Shown here: one piece after another, positions 37,093-46,836 of the stretch
Numbering within the stretch: position 1 is the stretch's first letter
Layout: the number at the start of each line of letters is the position of its first letter
Notes under the pieces: generated by a model
What the model saw: the letters and a program-made list of their open reading frames with translations, nothing else
Database searches by the model: none
What the model was told of the DNA's origin: nothing
NCBI GenBank assembly: GCA_024695145.1
Contig: JAILIS010000002.1
Span: 30,453 to 94,452, forward strand
From: Lachnospiraceae bacterium
GTDB lineage: Bacteria; Bacillota; Clostridia; Lachnospirales; Lachnospiraceae
DNA length: 64,000 nt
Reading direction: 5' to 3'
Made by a program: the position numbers and the translations under genes

Positions 37093-37101
37093 ATTATACC
37101 A
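37093..37101 (-). promoter_or_regulatory. Extended -10 promoter of the nonulosonate/polyol operon
   Basis: TGGTATAAT (TGn plus a perfect -10) on the minus strand, 44 bp upstream of the epimerase ATG. The -35 is weak, as expected for an extended -10 promoter. It drives the five-gene run down to 32459. Confidence 0.65.
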
Positions 37102-37179
37102 AAACAGGGATTGTTAAGAAAGCGTTCTGTTATGATTTTCATATTCATATATTTTAAAAAAAGTGATAAACTGATGATC

Positions 37180-37665
37180 ATGAAAATCCTGTATCTCATT
37201 GATTCAAAAAAATACAACTACCACAAACGCCTGGCAGATGATTTTATAAGTGTTACAGGCGGCAATGTTATAGATACGGCCGGAGCTGATCCGGGAAAAC
37301 AGTATTATGATATTGCAGAAGAAGATCCCGATGTCGTGATCACGTTTGATCTGGCAGGTCACGAGTTTCGTACCGGAAATGACACCCTGTCTCTGAACAA
37401 TATATACACAAGGTTTGCTCATATACTGTTTCACAGATCTTCGCACTACGGACGGGAACTTAAAGCCCGCCAGAACCTTTCGATGTTTACATTCATCCCC
37501 TCGGGCGAAGACGCCGGAATCTGCAGGAGGGATCTTCCGGAAGTCCCTAATATAGATAACTTTGTAAACATCAGTTACAAGCCTGAAAGCGACAGCGAGC
37601 AAAAAGAGAATCTTGCAAACATCGCGCTCTGGTGGAGTGATTTTAAAAGGAAAGCCATGTTATGA
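37180..37665 (+). CDS. Uncharacterised protein of the flagellar glycan region
   Basis: A 161-aa protein starting MKILYLIDSKKYNYHKRLAD. PDVVITFDLAGHEFRTGND (about 58-76) and HILFHRSSHYGRELKARQ follow. I do not recognise the family; the alternation of strands and helices and the VVITFDLAGHEF stretch resemble the first domain of a GT-B glycosyltransferase or a nucleoside-binding fold. It overlaps the CgeB-like glycosyltransferase downstream by 4 bp, so the two products are probably used together. No SD; ATG 37174 is an alternative. It is divergent from the nonulosonate operon. Confidence 0.65.
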   Translation: MKILYLIDSKKYNYHKRLADDFISVTGGNVIDTAGADPGKQYYDIAEEDPDVVITFDLAGHEFRTGNDTLSLNNIYTRFAHILFHRSSHYGRELKARQNLSMFTFIPSGEDAGICRRDLPEVPNIDNFVNISYKPESDSEQKENLANIALWWSDFKRKAML

Positions 37666-38825
37666 AATTACTGATATTCGAATGGGCCGCAGGGACATTC
37701 ACATACAATGACTTAGTCTCCTCCTTTGATGAAAAGGGTATTTCTTACAGGACCGTTTCATATCAGTTTGATGACAAGAACGAGGATGAGTTCTTTGAAT
37801 GGCGTTTTTCCAAAGTCCTTGATGAAGATGATTATGATGCGGTATTTTCGGTCAACTATTTTCCTTTGGTCGCAAAATGCTGTCACAGTAAAGGGCTTAA
37901 ATACATATCATGGAGTTACGATAATCCTCTTGATGTGCCTGATATAGAGAGAACTCTCGGCTACGCCGAAAATCATGTATTCGTCTTCGATCGCATCCAG
38001 GCGGAAGGCTACCGCAAAAAAGGATTTTCAAATGTTTACCACATGCCTCTTGCCGTCAACTGTAAGAGACTTGATGCCGTAAAGCTTACGAAGCAGGAGC
38101 AGCAACTATATTCATCGGATGTATCGTTTGTCGGCAAGATGTATGATTCCATGTTCAGTCAGTACTTAAGCCTAATGGACGAATACTGCAGAGGATATAT
38201 CGATGCACTTGTAAACACACAGTCGAAGATCTACGGGTACTGGTTTGTGAACGAAATGCTGACAGATGACCTGACAGCCAGGATAAACAGGCACTTTAAA
38301 GAACTTGATCCTGCTACCGAGTTTGTGCTTCCAAAAGAAGCCCTGTCATATGCCATTGGGGCTCAGATCACCCGGAATGACCGGCTTATACTTCTGAATC
38401 TTCTTGCAAAGCGTATGAAAGTAAATATCTATTCATGGGAAAAATGTGATCTCCTTCGAAACGTAAACTACATGGGCTCATGCAATTATTATGATCAAAT
38501 GCCAAAAGTGTTCAAGGCAAGCTCCATAAACCTAAATATCACCCTCAAGATACTGCAATCGGGCATCCCTCTTCGGGTCATGGACATTCTCGGTTCAGGA
38601 GGCTTCCTTCTGTCCAATTTCCAACCGGAACTTGCTGAGAACTTCATTGACGGACAGGATGTCGTGATGTATGAAAGTATCGAAGATGCATATGATAAAA
38701 CTCTCTACTACATTCAGCACGATGACCTTCGCAGGCAGATCGCTGCATCCGGACATAAGAAGATCTCCGAGCAGTTCTCATATGAAAAACAGCTCTCCGG
38801 TATATTTGAGATCGCAAAGCTGTAA
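37662..38825 (+). CDS. CgeB/DUF3880-like glycosyltransferase
   Basis: A 387-aa GT-B type protein. The N-terminal half (MKLLIFEWAAGTFTYNDLVS, DAVFSVNYFPLVAKCC, YISWSYDNPLDVPDIERTLG) matches the DUF3880 region seen before CgeB-type transferases. The C-terminal half carries INLNITLKILQSGIPLRVMD, GGFLLSNFQPELAENF and the closing SYEKQLSGIF, the typical acceptor-donor domain. It probably adds a sugar in the flagellin or surface glycan; the sugar is not known. Translation is coupled to the gene before it (ATGA). Confidence 0.8.
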   Translation: MKLLIFEWAAGTFTYNDLVSSFDEKGISYRTVSYQFDDKNEDEFFEWRFSKVLDEDDYDAVFSVNYFPLVAKCCHSKGLKYISWSYDNPLDVPDIERTLGYAENHVFVFDRIQAEGYRKKGFSNVYHMPLAVNCKRLDAVKLTKQEQQLYSSDVSFVGKMYDSMFSQYLSLMDEYCRGYIDALVNTQSKIYGYWFVNEMLTDDLTARINRHFKELDPATEFVLPKEALSYAIGAQITRNDRLILLNLLAKRMKVNIYSWEKCDLLRNVNYMGSCNYYDQMPKVFKASSINLNITLKILQSGIPLRVMDILGSGGFLLSNFQPELAENFIDGQDVVMYESIEDAYDKTLYYIQHDDLRRQIAASGHKKISEQFSYEKQLSGIFEIAKL

Positions 38826-38891
38826 CTGATATAATCCATTGGTATTGTTTTAAAGGTTCTGTTTCTCTTAGTTCCAGGTTCGGAGGTTTAT

Positions 38892-40061
38892 GTGTATAAA
38901 CTTATAATCATTGGAAACGCCTGTGATATTCCTTATGTAGTTGATAATCTTAAGACCAGCTGTGAGGTTATTGAGACTATTTCATTTGATAATGATACAT
39001 ATGTAAATATATCGTTATCTCAAGATACCGTTTCTATTGCAGATTATATAATCATCGCCTGTGACAGCGAAGCGTCAGAGGACATTTTCAATAAACTTGT
39101 CAGTATAGAACAGATTAAGGATAAGGTTCTTGATTTTTATAGAATTGCACATGCATCGCTTCCAAGAATGACCGCGGACAGAATCATGATGAACCAGTCA
39201 GTTTCACATTATGAGACAGTTGCCCTTGGTCTTTCACATGCAGAGGTAGGTATTATTCCTGACAAGATGACGAGTCCCGTTGCAAATCTTGCTGTGGGTG
39301 GTCAGGACATTTTCTATAATTATGAAGTACTTAAATATTGCATAACAGAACACCCTGAAAAACTTACTGATCTGAAGAACGTGATCTTTGATATGTTCGA
39401 TTACACATATTTTAACTACGACACTTCTCTTTCCCGAAATGCTATTACATATTTTGTTAAATCCGGTGGTATTCTGCTTGCACATCATTTTGATTCAAAT
39501 AAAAACATGACCATTGATTTCAAATCTGTTTTGAATTCTATTGATTCCTATCATTATAGAAGAGTTACGGAGAATCAAGTACTGATCTGGGACAAGATAA
39601 TTGTTCCGGATATATTTGGTGCACCCTTATATAAAGGTTATACAACCATGCCATTTTTAGCGAATCGCACCGGTAAGTATATTCCGAACGAAGACAATAC
39701 TTTATCATTTTTGAACACGTCACTGATCCATAAGAAACATCCAAAGACACTAAAAGAGAACGAAACACTTTTTCTCTCTATGTTGAAATATATATATGCT
39801 TTGAATCCGGAGATGAGGATCCATCTTGTTTTGTTTCCTCAACACATTTCCTCATGCAAAGATGATGACACTATGATGGAACAGTGGAAAGAGTATTTTT
39901 ATAATAAAATCGCTGAATATAAGTCATTATTCGACAACATTTCATTTCACGATTTTAAGTACTGTGACATATCATGCGACTCAGATTTGTTTGCGGATAT
40001 AGATCATCTGAATTATGAAGGAGCCATCCTGTTTACCCAAATGCTGAACAGGCTTATCTAG
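38892..40061 (+). CDS. SGNH-hydrolase-like protein of unknown function, AT-rich
   Basis: A 389-aa cytoplasmic protein. It has a short Rossmann-like start (KLIIIGNACDIPYVVDNL), then ALGLSHAEVGIIPDKM near 113, which looks like the block I serine of SGNH/DltD-like hydrolases. The end DIDHLNYEGAILFTQMLN has the D-x-x-H spacing of the block V Asp-His pair. It could remove or add acetyl or similar groups on the glycan. It uses GTG with GGAGG five bases upstream; the overlapping ATG is out of frame and soon stops. By eye it is clearly more AT-rich than its neighbours, a sign of separate origin. Family assignment is uncertain. Confidence 0.65.
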   Translation: MYKLIIIGNACDIPYVVDNLKTSCEVIETISFDNDTYVNISLSQDTVSIADYIIIACDSEASEDIFNKLVSIEQIKDKVLDFYRIAHASLPRMTADRIMMNQSVSHYETVALGLSHAEVGIIPDKMTSPVANLAVGGQDIFYNYEVLKYCITEHPEKLTDLKNVIFDMFDYTYFNYDTSLSRNAITYFVKSGGILLAHHFDSNKNMTIDFKSVLNSIDSYHYRRVTENQVLIWDKIIVPDIFGAPLYKGYTTMPFLANRTGKYIPNEDNTLSFLNTSLIHKKHPKTLKENETLFLSMLKYIYALNPEMRIHLVLFPQHISSCKDDDTMMEQWKEYFYNKIAEYKSLFDNISFHDFKYCDISCDSDLFADIDHLNYEGAILFTQMLNRLI

Positions 40062-40114
40062 TAAGCGTTATCATATCCGTTTCCGTGACCGGCTCCTTCG
40101 CTGATCTTGTTTGC

Positions 40115-41425
40115 TCACTTAAATCCCAATGCGTTTATCGATTCTTTTATATATTCTTCGTCCTCTGTACCTTTACTGAAGCTGACAGCATTGTCTATCG
40201 CTTCCGAAGCACCTTCCATATCAAGGCCGGATAGAGCTCGTGCTTTGATCAGATATGCTTCATAGTTTTTTGGATTCATATCAAGCAGCTTATTCATAAT
40301 GTACACTGCAGTCTGATCCTCGCCCAGGCCAAGTCGTGTATATCCTTCGAGGATCATGATCACTTCATCGATCACATATTTTTTGATCCTGTATATGGTG
40401 ATAAGGTATAGTGATCTTCTGTAATCCTCTTTTGTTACCGCATCCAACAGATCCTCTCTTAAATCCTTTTCACTTCTATCCGTATCATGCTCGGTTTTTT
40501 CCGTTATTTCGTTAAAAACACTCAGAACATCCGCTTCAAACGAATGAAACTCCTCAGAGATCTTATTCTTGTATTCCGTATATAATTCTTCTGTTTTGTC
40601 ATAGTTTTGTAAAAGAGCGCATATAAGGTCCAGGATCTTATCGTCAGCGGCATCATCAGATACCTTCAACTCTTCAGGTATTGGGATATCTTTATCATTC
40701 GCTGCAGCACCTCTTCTTCCGGTAATGATCCTGCAGCCGCAGGAAACCGCCTCTCGCGGAAACCTGTCTTTGCCGGGATGGTTTCCAAAGTCAATATATA
40801 CCTTGGCTTTTTTCAATACCATAGGGATATCTTCCGGTGCAAGGCCTTCAAGTGCCTGCCACTTTATCCTGTAATCACTGTATCTGATCAATCCCGAGGT
40901 CCGTTCAAAACCTTTTCTCGGATTAAACAGAACAATGTCGTCCCTTTTATCATCTGAATGTATATTCAGGAAATCCGTATTGAGATAATCGGACAGATAG
41001 TATAACCTTTCATCCGGAACAAGCAGAACACTTTTTACATAATCAAGTGCATAATAGGACTGTACAAAATGGATCAGGTCTTTCTCATCTGATACGATCT
41101 TTATCAATTCGGGAGTCATCCCTGCATTATCAACGCTGAGCCACCATAATACATGCTTTGACAGCGGAAGCTGTCGTTTTATATCTATCAGGGATGATAC
41201 CATCATCTCTGGATATATAAAAACATTATCTGCCTGATCTGAGACCGATTCTGCTATCGGAACACCGTATCCTTTAAACCGCGGATGCAAGACCGGCAAA
41301 CCGTTATCATCCCCATAATAATACATACAGACTTCAAAACCGAAAAGATTCAGTTTATACCCAAGCTGATGCAGTAACTCCGTTCCTCCGGTGGCATTGC
41401 CGCGTGGACAAAAAATGAAGATCAT
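40115..41425 (-). CDS. GT-B glycosyltransferase-like protein with TPR-like tail
   Basis: A 436-aa protein starting MIFIFCPRGNATGGTELLHQ, the glycine-rich first loop of GT-B enzymes. VYIDFGNHPGKDRFPREAVSCGC near 220 is the family-1 acceptor region (P.E..SCG). From about 330 on it is helical, with repeats such as AVYIMNKLLDMNPKNYEAYLIKA, resembling TPR units that may bind a partner. It is last in the seven-gene Maf/glycosyltransferase run starting at 47835 and faces the convergent SGNH-like gene. AGGAG SD. Confidence 0.78.
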   Translation of the reverse strand: MIFIFCPRGNATGGTELLHQLGYKLNLFGFEVCMYYYGDDNGLPVLHPRFKGYGVPIAESVSDQADNVFIYPEMMVSSLIDIKRQLPLSKHVLWWLSVDNAGMTPELIKIVSDEKDLIHFVQSYYALDYVKSVLLVPDERLYYLSDYLNTDFLNIHSDDKRDDIVLFNPRKGFERTSGLIRYSDYRIKWQALEGLAPEDIPMVLKKAKVYIDFGNHPGKDRFPREAVSCGCRIITGRRGAAANDKDIPIPEELKVSDDAADDKILDLICALLQNYDKTEELYTEYKNKISEEFHSFEADVLSVFNEITEKTEHDTDRSEKDLREDLLDAVTKEDYRRSLYLITIYRIKKYVIDEVIMILEGYTRLGLGEDQTAVYIMNKLLDMNPKNYEAYLIKARALSGLDMEGASEAIDNAVSFSKGTEDEEYIKESINALGFK

Positions 41426-41443
41426 TCTGCCTTCTCCTGACGT

Positions 41444-42373
41444 TTACTCTGTTATTGTTATTTCTTTTATAAGTGTATCATCACACCCCTCCGTATACGA
41501 ATATTCTCTTACCTTCGCATTCGGATTAAGATTTTTGATTCCGTAATACAGAGGATGTCTTGTAGTATCTATCTCACATTTCCCCCAGAAACGAGACTCA
41601 ATATCAGGTGTGATAACATCAGTTTTCACATCATCCCGCAGTGCGAGTACATCAAATATACCCCCGCGTATGCCGATAATCTTTGTAAACTGATCACTGT
41701 ATGCCAACAATTCCGGGACGGAAAGACTCAATCCCTCGGTCCCCTCGATGGCATGATCGGCGGGATTACCGATATTTGTATATATCTCCCTGACCCCATG
41801 CTCTTTGTAATAACTGATCAAACCATTCCAGAGATCATCGCTGCATCTCCACTTCCCCTGACAGAAAGGCATCAGTAAAACAGTATTTGTGAACCTGTCC
41901 CGATCTTCTTCATTTATTTGTGGGATTCTTATATTATCTATAACGGAATCCAGCGGTATATCAAGTATCAGTGATTTATACTCATCAACAAAATTCGTCA
42001 GTTTTGCATTTGATGTTTCCCATAACCGATCGTCCTTCATGGAAAAATATCCATACAGGACATTGTTGTCTTTTTCCTTTTTAAATACCGTAAGATAATA
42101 CCTCAAGCTGACCATTTCATCATTTGTCAATGCAAAGCACTGATCAGCCCCGGGAAATATCCCGGCAAGCGGAACCTGATGTTCTTTTACGACAAGTATC
42201 ACCTTTTTTACATTGTGGATCTTCTTGTATGTTGTAAGGAATGCGCCTACATTTACCGTATCCCCGAGACTTGCCGGGCACACGATAAACTGTATATCCT
42301 CATGCCTGCATAGTTCCGAGTATATTCCCTGTCCCTGACCGAGAACCTCCTCAAGCGTTTCCATCTCAGCCAT
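41444..42373 (-). CDS. Glycosyltransferase family 9-like protein
   Basis: A 309-aa protein. FIVCPASLGDTVNVGAFLTTYK (about 29-50) resembles the xxSLGDxxxxxP start of heptosyltransferase-type (GT9) proteins, and NTVLLMPFCQGKWRCSDDLW and IIGIRGGIFDVLAL fit the second Rossmann domain. I take it as a glycan-assembly enzyme with moderate certainty. Its GGAGGAG SD lies inside the end of the gene before it (8-bp overlap). Confidence 0.6.
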   Translation of the reverse strand: MAEMETLEEVLGQGQGIYSELCRHEDIQFIVCPASLGDTVNVGAFLTTYKKIHNVKKVILVVKEHQVPLAGIFPGADQCFALTNDEMVSLRYYLTVFKKEKDNNVLYGYFSMKDDRLWETSNAKLTNFVDEYKSLILDIPLDSVIDNIRIPQINEEDRDRFTNTVLLMPFCQGKWRCSDDLWNGLISYYKEHGVREIYTNIGNPADHAIEGTEGLSLSVPELLAYSDQFTKIIGIRGGIFDVLALRDDVKTDVITPDIESRFWGKCEIDTTRHPLYYGIKNLNPNAKVREYSYTEGCDDTLIKEITITE

Positions 42374-43610
42374 TTATCTCTCCTCCGGTCAGGCGTTTTA
42401 CAAACTTTAAAGCTTCATACATGGATACATCCGCATTCTGATACTCATGTTGTCCCCATCGTCCGCATCCGTAGAGGTGCATCGGTTCGTAATAGTCAAG
42501 AATGTTATGGATGGCGTTTGTATGACCGACTACCGGGATCGGATAAGCGGCATCGGTTTCATAGTTCGCGATCGGCCGTTTTCCTTCAAATTCCGCAGTA
42601 TTCTCATCAAATCGCTTTGTACCGGTTTCAAGATAGATTCCGTCAGCTCTGCTGTCCTTTGCAAAATTGCCTATATAGAATTCTCTGTGATGAACCACTG
42701 CATTATCCGGAACATATCGCCAATGCCAGTCATGTTCGTAAGCGTGTTCATAAAGCGATACAACTATCCGATTGTATCGTATCTTACTAATATCTTTTTC
42801 AATCTCCTGAGGTTTTCCCAATGCCTCATACAGATCATTCCAAGGTGTTGTATTAATAACATTTCTCGCTTCGTAAGTATCGTTTATTATCCAGGATATA
42901 CCTGTATGGAACATCTTCGTCACGGCTTCGTTCAGTCTGATATTTACCATCTCATCTCTGGCTATAGCATGGATTATGCTCTCAAACCCACCCTTTTTCG
43001 GATAATAGAAATGTATATGCGCGGGAAACTTTGTCACATCCTGCTTTCTTTCAAGGCAATACCGGAGAACCTCGTCAACGTTGACCCTCGGTATCTTATA
43101 CAGCCAGTCCACGTCCATTTCAGAAGGAGATACTCCCCATAGTTTTTCATTATACGGGATCATATACTCATCACATATCTTGTTTCCGAGTTTCCATCTG
43201 ATCCATTCCTCATAATTATGAGGCTCTCCCATTCCAAGTGCCTCTCCGTTGCGGACAACAGAGATGAGGTATTCTATCTGATCATCTATAGGCATTTGCC
43301 ATATGTTTGATTCGATAGGATAATCGATCGTCACATCCCCGATCCTGATTTTTGATACTCGTTCAAAATAATTGAACTCATTTTCCGGAAGAAATGAGAA
43401 TATATAATCAAATATCTCTTGATGTTTTGTATGAAAAAAATGACCGCCGCCAATATCAAGCGTGTGTCCGTTTATCATCTCTGTCCTGCACAATCCGCCC
43501 GGACGATCTTCTTTTTCCAGAACAAGAACACTGTCTATCCCGGCTTTTCTTAAAAACTTGGACAGCGTGATGCCAGTAACTCCCGCCCCTATGATCAGAT
43601 AGTCAAACAT
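42366..43610 (-). CDS. FAD-dependent UDP-galactopyranose-mutase-like oxidoreductase
   Basis: A 414-aa flavoprotein. The dinucleotide-binding start is MFDYLIIGAGVTGITLSKFL, followed by LVLEKEDRPGGLCRTEMING, typical of UDP-galactopyranose mutase and protoporphyrinogen/amine oxidase relatives. GGGHFFHTKHQEIFDYIF agrees with the mutase group, and YGCGRWGQHEYQNADVSMYE with the C-terminal FAD contact. It may interconvert ring forms of a nucleotide sugar or oxidise a glycan precursor. AAGGAG SD. Confidence 0.82.
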   Translation of the reverse strand: MFDYLIIGAGVTGITLSKFLRKAGIDSVLVLEKEDRPGGLCRTEMINGHTLDIGGGHFFHTKHQEIFDYIFSFLPENEFNYFERVSKIRIGDVTIDYPIESNIWQMPIDDQIEYLISVVRNGEALGMGEPHNYEEWIRWKLGNKICDEYMIPYNEKLWGVSPSEMDVDWLYKIPRVNVDEVLRYCLERKQDVTKFPAHIHFYYPKKGGFESIIHAIARDEMVNIRLNEAVTKMFHTGISWIINDTYEARNVINTTPWNDLYEALGKPQEIEKDISKIRYNRIVVSLYEHAYEHDWHWRYVPDNAVVHHREFYIGNFAKDSRADGIYLETGTKRFDENTAEFEGKRPIANYETDAAYPIPVVGHTNAIHNILDYYEPMHLYGCGRWGQHEYQNADVSMYEALKFVKRLTGGEING

Positions 43611-43629
43611 TCTCTTTCTCCTTCTTTGC

Positions 43630-44640
43630 TTATAGCATTTCCGTTTTGATCATCTGTGCACAAATCTGCAGATAGTCAAGCATTGCCTCATTAACAGCAG
43701 CTATACCGCACCTTGACACGACCTCAAGTATCCTGTTACCGGATGATTCACATACCTGCGGCCAGTCCATTCCTTTGAGAACATACGCTTCTTTTACAAG
43801 AGCTATAAGGTTTACCGTTCTCCACACGGCAACACGAAACATCATATCCGTTGTTTTACGGTCCGGCTGCAGATCCCTGATAAGCCGCAGGTATCCTTCA
43901 AGCTGTGCAACCCTGCTTTCCCATGACGACCACGCGGGCAGGGTGTCTATAGTCTGTGATAACGGCTGATTTTTCTCGGGTTCTCCTTCTATTATGAAAC
44001 ATCTGTCATAATAATAAAAATCAGACAGATTCAAAACAAACCCTTCTACAAACAGGTGCGGATAGTGAAAATATCCCTCATTTCCCTCATATAATCCACA
44101 CAGTCCGTCAATGAGTTCATTCGTTACATATTTCCTGTTATATATCGTACCGGATATATAATTTCCCATTAAAAAAAACGATCTGAGAGCGTCATATCCG
44201 GCCGAGCCATGGCATCCCTCAGGCATGGTGTAGTTCGCATACTGCTTTGATGTTTTGGCTTTTATCACGCCACATTCAGACTTACTTTCAAGTAACTCGA
44301 GCACATTTTCAAATTCTGACTCATCGACGGTGTCTTCATCGCTGAGCAGCATACACCACTGTCCCCGTGACATCTTTACTACTGTATTAAAATTACCGTA
44401 AAAGTTCCTGTTCGTTTCAAACCTGTTATATACAAGAGTATCATCTGTCATCGACCTGATCTCATCATATTCAGCAGTATGTTCCGTACTCCCGTTATCC
44501 GAAACAATGATCTCAATGTTCGAATTCTGCCGAATACAGTCCATACCCTGAAGTCTTATTACCAGATCAAGGGCTCTGTGTCCTCTGTTATATGAAGGAA
44601 TGCATATGCTGATAAGTTTTGAAACGTTATTATTATGCAT
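43630..44640 (-). CDS. Family 2 glycosyltransferase (copy A of a duplicated pair)
   Basis: A 336-aa GT-A enzyme: LISICIPSYNRGHRALDLVI at the start, IEIIVSDNGSTEHT, and the metal-binding acidic motif LLSDEDTVDES (about 99). The rest is shared at high level with the protein of 46837-47835 (for example GNYISGT, YPHLFVE, SSGN), so the two arose by duplication around the Maf gene. It follows maf after 9 bp with no visible SD. The sugar added is not known. Confidence 0.87.
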   Translation of the reverse strand: MHNNNVSKLISICIPSYNRGHRALDLVIRLQGMDCIRQNSNIEIIVSDNGSTEHTAEYDEIRSMTDDTLVYNRFETNRNFYGNFNTVVKMSRGQWCMLLSDEDTVDESEFENVLELLESKSECGVIKAKTSKQYANYTMPEGCHGSAGYDALRSFFLMGNYISGTIYNRKYVTNELIDGLCGLYEGNEGYFHYPHLFVEGFVLNLSDFYYYDRCFIIEGEPEKNQPLSQTIDTLPAWSSWESRVAQLEGYLRLIRDLQPDRKTTDMMFRVAVWRTVNLIALVKEAYVLKGMDWPQVCESSGNRILEVVSRCGIAAVNEAMLDYLQICAQMIKTEML

Positions 44641-44649
44641 TATCGAAAT

Positions 44650-46524
44650 CTACGCACCAAAATCCTTTCTGATCACATCCATGAACGGCTCCAGTTCCGT
44701 AATGGCATTATCCATATCTCTCAGATACTGCTCTCCTATGTCACATACCGTAAGAAGTTCCTGTTTCTCATCCTTTTCGAGTTTATTGACCGTATCAAGC
44801 AGCTCACTGGATTTCTCCTGCATCTGATTGTGAACGTACTCGATCACAGGATTATCCTCGATCATCTTTGTCTGCTTCTGACAGTCGTCATACAGCTTTC
44901 TCATGCGGGAATTACGGTAGTCATCACTTTGGACCATTTTTCTCATGGAAATATAATCGGCAAGTGTTTTCCCTATCAGTCTTCGAAGATCACTCATCTG
45001 CTTTGGAACTGCTTTTACGTAATCATCAAACTCTTTCTTTTTGATCTCGTCAAACAGGGGAACCGCTTTAGAGATCACCTCATTAAAGTCAAAGTCAGCC
45101 GTACAGTATTTTTCTATCGCCGAACTTGCCGTCATCAGCTGCGTTCCGGCGATCCTTACTCCGCCTTCAGTTGCATCTATAACCGTAACATCCGGATTCT
45201 CAGCTATCTTCTGCTCATACCATTCCCTGTACAGTTTAAATTCAGCCGAGGATCTTATCGGATCTCCGTTTATATCAACATCCATGACAACATGTTCAAG
45301 ATCTTTCACCTCTGTCTTTACCGACCCCCTTACGGTAACGCCGGAATGAGTCTTATCTCCCGTGTACGCAAGATCCTGTCCCATCAGGATCACTTTTTTG
45401 CAATGAAACAGCATTGCCAGAGAGAAACTCGAATTCGCAACAGATCCGCCTGTCTCAAGATTAAACAGTTTACCGCCATGATCCTGTAAAAAATTATTAA
45501 TATGATCGCAAAAATCATTTGTAAAAAATTTTATTCCGGTATGAAGATGCAGAAATTCTGTTCCGCTTCTCGGTGTACATACCATGGGTACCTGCCGGGA
45601 GTCCTCCTCCGACAGATATCTTTCATCCTTTTTTCCATCCATGATAAGAGCTATGTCGGGAACTATACCTGCAAGGGATAACGGCTTAAGAGCAGTGTCG
45701 GTTGAAATGATAAGACTTTTCCCCTTCGCCTTTGCGATCTCTTTGATATTCTTGTCAAGAGACGGCCCGGCTGCCACTATAACAGCAGGAATATCTTTCG
45801 GCATATGCTGCGAAAGCTTTACAAGATCCATAGACTCCTTCAGGAACAGCATATTGTTGAATGTGTTTTTATTGTAATCTCCTCCGAACCGGTCATGAAC
45901 GATCTGATTGGCCGTTGCGTAGTCCCTTACCCGTTCCAATCCTTCAAAAAATGCCGTGCAGTCCCTGCCGAACAATTCGGGATAGTTCAGATAACATGCA
46001 TTTTTAAATGACTTGATATCCGTATATGACATTATATCCTCATATACGGATTTGACGGAATTTCCTATATACAGCGGCCAGAAAACAAACCGCACCCGCA
46101 GATCGGTAAATATATCCGACAGATCAAAATTCTCCAATACCGTTTTGAATATTTTATAGGACGGTTCCTGAACCACAATGGAGCAGTCAGGTCTTGCTGA
46201 TCTTAAAAACTTTCTCACAAACATCCCGTTTCCGAGACCATACATGAACAGTTTTGAATTCAGGTCCCATTCATCTCCAAGACTCTTGAACCATACATCA
46301 AGCATCTCCCCGCTTTCATACAGACTGTCCAGGCGGTAAACAGCATCATTTTTATGTGCCAGCAAAACTGTTTTCCCGTCTATCTCTGTAATATCAGCAG
46401 TTATTGCCGACTCCTCGTCAATCATTTTCACCTGTTCTTCAGGTTTTTCGATCAGAGCTACGATGTCCGCAAAACGCTCTCTCATTGCATCAATATTGTT
46501 CTGATATACTGAATCCGGCATCAT
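44650..46524 (-). CDS. Motility-associated factor (Maf) glycosyltransferase, MptE-like
   Basis: Maf proteins attach nonulosonic acids (pseudaminic, legionaminic or sialic type) to Ser/Thr of flagellin. The 624-aa protein has a Rossmann-like N-terminal part (SKLFMYGLGNGMFVRKFLRS), the central DUF115/MptE-like domain with IPAVIVAAGPSLDKNIKEIA and IDGKKD-like DIALIMDGKKDERYL, GGSVANSSFSLAMLF and VILMGQDLAYTGDKTHSG, and a helical C-terminus (about 470-624). With neuB and neuA in the window it is the likely last step of flagellin glycosylation. The start overlaps the small gene before it (ATGATG). Confidence 0.92.
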   Translation of the reverse strand: MMPDSVYQNNIDAMRERFADIVALIEKPEEQVKMIDEESAITADITEIDGKTVLLAHKNDAVYRLDSLYESGEMLDVWFKSLGDEWDLNSKLFMYGLGNGMFVRKFLRSARPDCSIVVQEPSYKIFKTVLENFDLSDIFTDLRVRFVFWPLYIGNSVKSVYEDIMSYTDIKSFKNACYLNYPELFGRDCTAFFEGLERVRDYATANQIVHDRFGGDYNKNTFNNMLFLKESMDLVKLSQHMPKDIPAVIVAAGPSLDKNIKEIAKAKGKSLIISTDTALKPLSLAGIVPDIALIMDGKKDERYLSEEDSRQVPMVCTPRSGTEFLHLHTGIKFFTNDFCDHINNFLQDHGGKLFNLETGGSVANSSFSLAMLFHCKKVILMGQDLAYTGDKTHSGVTVRGSVKTEVKDLEHVVMDVDINGDPIRSSAEFKLYREWYEQKIAENPDVTVIDATEGGVRIAGTQLMTASSAIEKYCTADFDFNEVISKAVPLFDEIKKKEFDDYVKAVPKQMSDLRRLIGKTLADYISMRKMVQSDDYRNSRMRKLYDDCQKQTKMIEDNPVIEYVHNQMQEKSSELLDTVNKLEKDEKQELLTVCDIGEQYLRDMDNAITELEPFMDVIRKDFGA

Positions 46525-46835
46525 ATCAATCCCCTTTGTGTCAGAATAGCTTTTAATTCCATAAGATTAGCCCGGGTTTCATTGTACAGAACATCTGTCA
46601 CCTCAAAAGCATCTCCCCTGTCAAAAGCAGCCAGTATACGCTCGAGCTGTCCCGGCCAGTACATGGCATCTTCTCTTTTATCCTGCATCAGCGGGTCATT
46701 ATAGCAGTCTATGATCGCCGGAAATATTACCATCATTTTATTTGCAAGCTCCTGTGCCTGTTTCGGGTATTCGTTCAGATCGTAGCGCATAAGCGAGATA
46801 ATCGTACTCTCTATTCCCTCGATAAGTTCATCCAT
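46521..46835 (-). CDS. Small conserved-looking helical protein before maf
   Basis: A 104-aa, mostly helical acidic protein (MDELIEGIESTIISLMRYDL, AFDRGDAFEVTDVLYNETR). I do not recognise a named family. It starts one base after the stop of the upstream glycosyltransferase and overlaps maf by 4 bp, so it is made together with Maf. A chaperone or helper of Maf or of flagellin is a reasonable guess from position and size, nothing more. ATG 46835 was chosen because the frame upstream is inside the previous gene. Confidence 0.7.
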   Translation of the reverse strand: MDELIEGIESTIISLMRYDLNEYPKQAQELANKMMVIFPAIIDCYNDPLMQDKREDAMYWPGQLERILAAFDRGDAFEVTDVLYNETRANLMELKAILTQRGLI

Positions 46836-46836
46836 G

